64,000 nucleotides of DNA from the NCBI GenBank assembly GCA_030323885.1, contig CM059198.1, positions 63,142,917-63,206,916 on the forward strand, written 5' to 3'. The position numbers and the translations under genes are program-made. The notes under the pieces were generated by a model. That model worked only from the letters and a program-made list of their open reading frames with translations, was not told where the DNA came from and searched no databases. Positions 60,497 to 64,000 of the stretch are shown here, one piece after another (positions within the stretch are counted from its first letter, which is position 1; the number at the start of each line of letters is the position of its first letter). The DNA is from Branchipolynoe longqiensis (Eukaryota; Annelida; Polychaeta; Phyllodocida; Polynoidae).

Positions 60497-60845
60497 GTTG
60501 TTGTTTGTTGTTTGTTGTAGTTTTATGTCCTAGCTACAACTACTAAGGTCCTATCAGGACGGGTACCATCTTGTGACAGTGCGCACTCATGGCGACTTTA
60601 TAGTGCTGCCCCACTGGGAGACCAGGCTGCCAGCACCATGACCTGATATCCCACTCAGTCACATTATCCTGACACTGAGCCAACCAGTCCTTGCCCTGTC
60701 CTAATAATGCCGAGCGCCTGGCTAGGAAGAGGCAAGTATTAATTTTTAAGTCATTGGTGTGACTCGACCAGGATTCAAACCCACGATCCCATGGTCTACC
60801 AACACGGGAGACGGACGCTCTAACTCATTCGGCCATCCCGTCTGG
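60497..60845 (-). mobile_element. SINE-A copy, minus strand
   Basis: Complete, with a TTTTTGA word near both ends that may be a target-site duplication. The head is CAGACGGGATGGCCGAATG on the minus strand. Confidence 0.92.
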
Positions 60846-61082
60846 TTTTTGAATTCTGCCGGTAGTATTTCATGTCATGGCTCACTGCACATGCTGCACT
60901 CTCAAAGTCTATTATGCACAAGTCGAACACATCAATGGATCCGCGTCTCAACCCCGAGGCAATAACCTTCTACACAGTAAATCACAATCAGCATAATCAC
61001 CATTGACAAGGCAGAGGGTTCAGAATTGTGAAGCGATTTTATTTAGGATCTTTATAACCCCAGTTTTCGCTTCACATTGCAA

Positions 61083-61373
61083 CCTGGCGGGCCTCAAGTG
61101 TGGGAGATCGGGACTTTGGTTCCCGGTCGAGTCAAGCCAATGACTTATAAAATTGATATTTCTCGCTACCTAGCCTGGCGCTCGGCATTAATAGGATATC
61201 GTAAGGGCTGGTAATGTGACTGGATGGGATATCAGGTCGTATTGCTGGTGGCCTGATTTCCCAGTGGGACAGCACTAAAAGGTTACCATGAGTGCACACC
61301 GTCACAAGTCAGTACATGGCCTGATATGACCTTAGATGTTGCTGGGACGAAAAACTTCAACAACCAACCAACC
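61083..61373 (+). mobile_element. SINE-A copy, 5' truncated
   Basis: Begins within the head at GGCGGGCCTCAAGTGTGGG; the B box is GTTCCC and the body is complete with a small internal deletion. Confidence 0.88.
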
Positions 61374-61510
61374 TTCACATTACATTAATGTCATGACCTA
61401 TTTCCTCCTGCAACTGCTGCTAGGAGACGCCACTGTGCCAGCATAGTGACTTTCATGTGTTTCCATAGTTACTGATTCATTATTAATGCGCAATGTCTGA
61501 TTTAATTCCC

Positions 61511-61850
61511 GACCAGACGGGCTGGCCGAATGAGTTGAGCATTTGTCTCCTGTTTTGGGAGATCAGGGGTTTGTGGGTTCGAACCCTGGTTGAATCAAAC
61601 CATTGACTTTAAAATTGATACGTGTCGCTTCCTAGCCTGGCGCTCAGCATTATTAGGATAGGACAAGGAGTGGTTAGCTCAGTGTCAGGATAATGTGACT
61701 GAGTGGGATATCAGCTCATGGTGCTGGTGGTATGGTATCCCAGAGGGGCAGCACTATAAAGTCGCCATGAGTGCGGACTGTCACAAGTCGGTACCCGTCC
61801 TGACATGACCTTAGATCTTGCTGGGATGTAAAACTACAACAAACAAACAA
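61511..61850 (+). mobile_element. SINE-A copy, 12-bp duplication
   Basis: Flanked by GATTTAATTCCC at 61499-61510 and 61851-61862. Head GACCAGACGGGCTGGCC. It inserted into the right arm of the inverted-repeat pair. Confidence 0.95.
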
Positions 61851-61910
61851 GATTTAATTCCCAGGAGCTTGATATATATTGAAGCTGATTTTCATTCTCT
61901 ACTCTATTAA

Positions 61911-62180
61911 GGTTGCATGCTCCAATAAAAGGATCACATTTAAAAAACCAAAGCATTCATCTGGATTTCATCCTACATCTACAACTTAGATACTGGTGCA
62001 CTTATTAAGCATGTGTTGCTACAGAGAAATGAATGCTGAGTTAAGTTAATATAGCATAAGTTAGTAATTTTAAAGCAGAATTACTTCGAACTAAAGTAAG
62101 GTAGATTATAGCGATTAACCTAATATATTTATTTATCTCAGTGAAATGGCAGAAACACAAAACCATCAGATTATGCAACT
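61911..62180 (-). mobile_element. MITE family M5, 270-bp copy, perfect TTAA duplication
   Basis: Starts GGTTGCATGCTCCAATAAAA and ends CAGATTATGCAACT, with TTAA at 61907-61910 and 62181-62184. Confidence 0.87.
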
Positions 62181-62320
62181 TTAATGTCACAGATGTTTTT
62201 TTTTGGTGATTTGTTTATTTTATTTCTAAGATAGATATTCTGTGTGCAGAAATACAGACATTGAATTTCCTGTTGAGAGAACCGGAAAGAATGATGGAGT
62301 GGTTAGGGCTGCTGCTTTCC

Positions 62321-62728
62321 TAGGTAAAGGATTCACCCTGTACTCACAGTACACGGGTGAATACCAGCCCTGTATAAAGGCTGTCGAAAAAGCGGGGAAA
62401 TGAAATAAGAGCCTAAATTTACAATCTAAGCAGCAACATTTATTCTTTATATCTGTCTTCATATTTCCCTCTACGTTTGAGTTTGAAAAATATAATAAAA
62501 CATATAGTTTAATAGAATTTAAAGGTGAAATAGACGGCATTCTATGGCCGCCATTTTGTCTTTTTGCATTCTCTCCCATTTCACCAAATCTGTGCTGATA
62601 TAAGTACCCAATTGATACTGGAGGCAGGCATTCTACTTCCTGTTCCATACTAAAGCTATTTTCACCCGTATTTACACTACCTTGTCATTCATGCATGTAC
62701 TACAAGTACAGGGTGAATCTTTTATCTA
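62321..62728 (-). mobile_element. MITE family M2, 408 bp, perfect 9-bp duplication
   Basis: CTGCTTTCC at 62312-62320 and 62729-62737. Ends TAGGTAAAGGATTCACCCTG and, reverse-complemented, TAGATAAAAGATTCACCCTG. The minus-strand ORF 62226-62648 (MEQEVECLPPVSIGYLYQ...) reads through the element and beyond its end; its first part is shared in frame with the copy at 14718. Confidence 0.9.
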
Positions 62729-62784
62729 CTGCTTTCCATGTGGGATGTGGATTCGGTTCACCCCTTTGGCAACGCCTTAGAAAA

Positions 62785-63025
62785 TACGTCAACAAATAAC
62801 ACTTGTCAGTACCTAGTCTGCCACTCGGCATTACTAAAATAGAACAAGGACTGATTGGCCATGTGTCAAGATAATCCACCTGAGGGCATACCAATCATGC
62901 TGCCAATGACAATCTACCACAGCGGGGCAGCACTAAAAACTCACCATCATTGTGCATTGTCACAAATTGGTACCCGTCCTGATGAGACATCAGAAGGTGT
63001 TAGGGCATAACACCTCAATTCTTTA
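62785..63025 (+). mobile_element. Diverged SINE-A copy, head missing
   Basis: Landmarks CACTTGTCAGTACCTAG, GGGGCAGCACTAAAAACTC and TTGGTACCCGTCCTGATGAG remain in order. It is one of the older copies. Confidence 0.75.
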
Positions 63026-63167
63026 CTGACACTCGTTATGAGGCTGCAGAAAAGGTAATTATTCTGATGCAAGGGAGGTTTAGAATTTCAGAATTTACTT
63101 CCCACTTCAATTTAGTATGTAAACCATGCAAACAATTTTTGTAAATTTCATATACCTGTAACACTTA

Positions 63168-63749
63168 ACTGCCTGTCACACCTTACCGGATTGAGTACCG
63201 GACACAAACAGACAAAGAATTTGCTAGTCCGGTGGTGTTCGGTATCAAAATGTACCGAAATGTGTCGACGTGTTGCGCTTTCCACCAGACGAAACGGACG
63301 CTAAACGGACAAGGAAAGTACATTAACGAATACCCACCAGACGATAACCGGATGACAACCGAATGTCAAACGGACGGACTGGACATGTACCGAACACGCA
63401 CCGGACTGTCATGGATGCGCCAAAAACTTATACTGACCGAATTCCCACAACACCATCAACGGACTCTGCAGGAAGCAAACCGGAGAGGTAACGGATGGGT
63501 ACCAGACATGTACTGGACAAATTGGACTAACCGGACTTAAAACGGACACCAACTGTACACGTCAGTCCGGTGGTGTCCGATACAAGTTTTGTGCATGTTC
63601 AAAACTTCCCACCATACACACCGGACACCACCGGAGAGAGAAAGGACACGCCGGATGCGTACCATATATAAAACGGATATTGACGTATTTCACCAGACAG
63701 TGTCCGTTTTCTATCCGGTACCCCAATCCGGTAAGGTGTGACAGAGCCT
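63168..63749. mobile_element. MITE family M1, 582 bp, TTA target
   Basis: Ends ACTGCCTGTCACACCTTACC and, reverse-complemented, AGGCTCTGTCACACCTTACC. TTA is at 63165-63167 and 63750-63752. It is the same length as 13416-13998 within one base, in the opposite orientation, and carries the CAAGTTTTGTGCATGTTCAA word near 63585. The ORF at 63232-63540 translates ACGGAC-type repeats. Confidence 0.9.
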
Positions 63750-63752
63750 TTA

Positions 63753-64000
63753 CGGTCGCAAGACCAGTGCCACGGCACTGACAAAATATATACATGGATA
63801 AAATTAATTTACTCAAACATTTTTTTTTTTTTTAAAGTTATCACTTATGCTTTGGGATGCGTGTGTAGACGTATTTCATGTGACGTCAGCATATATAATT
63901 AGGTCAGTGCGCGAACAACTTGGCTGCAAAACTACACCCGGTTGCACTGCAAACTCAACGGAAAAATGAAATATCTCTAAAACCGCACCACCTAGAAACA
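63753..64000. other. Sequence without recognised features
   Basis: Non-repetitive apart from a poly-T run near 63821-63833. Confidence 0.4.

Larger units (their letters stand above)
60152..61510. repeat. Inverted-repeat pair, about 95-bp arms, 1.36 kb apart
   Basis: GGGAATTAAATCAGACATTG through AATAATGAATCAGTAACTAT and GGAAACACATG at 60155-60250 recurs inverted at 61403-61510 with about 90% identity. The interior hosts two SINEs. It may be a larger TIR transposon; the ORF at 60171-60533 starts inside the left arm and has no recognisable domain. Confidence 0.6.

Noticed and set aside
60171..60533. 120-codon ORF as a gene
   Set aside because: Starts in a repeated arm, runs into a SINE tail, and shows no domain.

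Overview
The window reads as animal nuclear DNA, most likely from a mollusc or another lophotrochozoan. It is almost entirely mobile and repetitive, with no intact host gene. The taxonomic call rests on one SINE at 19423-19769, which I recognise as a type widespread in molluscan genomes, and on the general style of the repeats; no search was run. Three runs of about 500 N (5632-6129, 29846-30342, 46454-46952) are assembly gaps of probably arbitrary length.

Layout. 1-1214: AT microsatellites and a 795-bp terminal-inverted-repeat (TIR) element. 1215-5631: the left part of a DIRS-type tyrosine-recombinase retrotransposon (Gag-like ORF, RT/RNase H ORF, start of the recombinase ORF), cut off by the first gap. 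6130-9480: a different tRNA-derived SINE and a 2.5-kb minisatellite of 35-bp units. 9.7-21.8 kb: a dense field of SINEs with miniature inverted-repeat elements (MITEs), a 505-bp terminal-repeat retrotransposon in miniature (TRIM) and a 28S rRNA fragment. 22.2-26.3 kb: a long satellite interrupted by a LINE derivative and a MITE. 26.5-31 kb: a MITE carrying a 10-bp minisatellite, polypyrimidine DNA and a 900-bp direct duplication next to the second gap. 31-38 kb: a four-level nest of elements, including a second TRIM. 38-49 kb: microsatellites and polypyrimidine blocks, a solo TRIM LTR, more SINEs and a 950-bp TIR element. 49-64 kb: SINEs, nested MITEs, two LINE derivatives, two possible minus-strand exons and further MITEs.

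One tRNA-Ser-like SINE family accounts for about 50 full or partial copies, roughly a fifth of the window. Several copies are bounded by target-site duplications (TSDs) of 10-13 bp, which fixes their ends exactly. The MITEs sort by TSD: TTA/TAA or CAG (PIF/Harbinger-like), TTAA, 9 bp (Mutator-like) and ATAT.

The most novel candidate is the TRIM. Two complete copies (11620-12124 and 33731-34182) and a solo LTR (40704-40885) have TG...CA ends and, at both complete copies, perfect 4-bp TSDs. They also show a plausible primer-binding site and polypurine tract. Each LTR contains a tRNA-like sequence with Pol III A and B boxes, a layout analogous to plant Cassandra elements, whose LTRs carry 5S rRNA sequence. 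Other leads are a LINE-derived short element with a constant 5' end, MITE families that share a GTCACA core inside otherwise different TIRs, and tandem arrays that grew out of SINE tails and a MITE.
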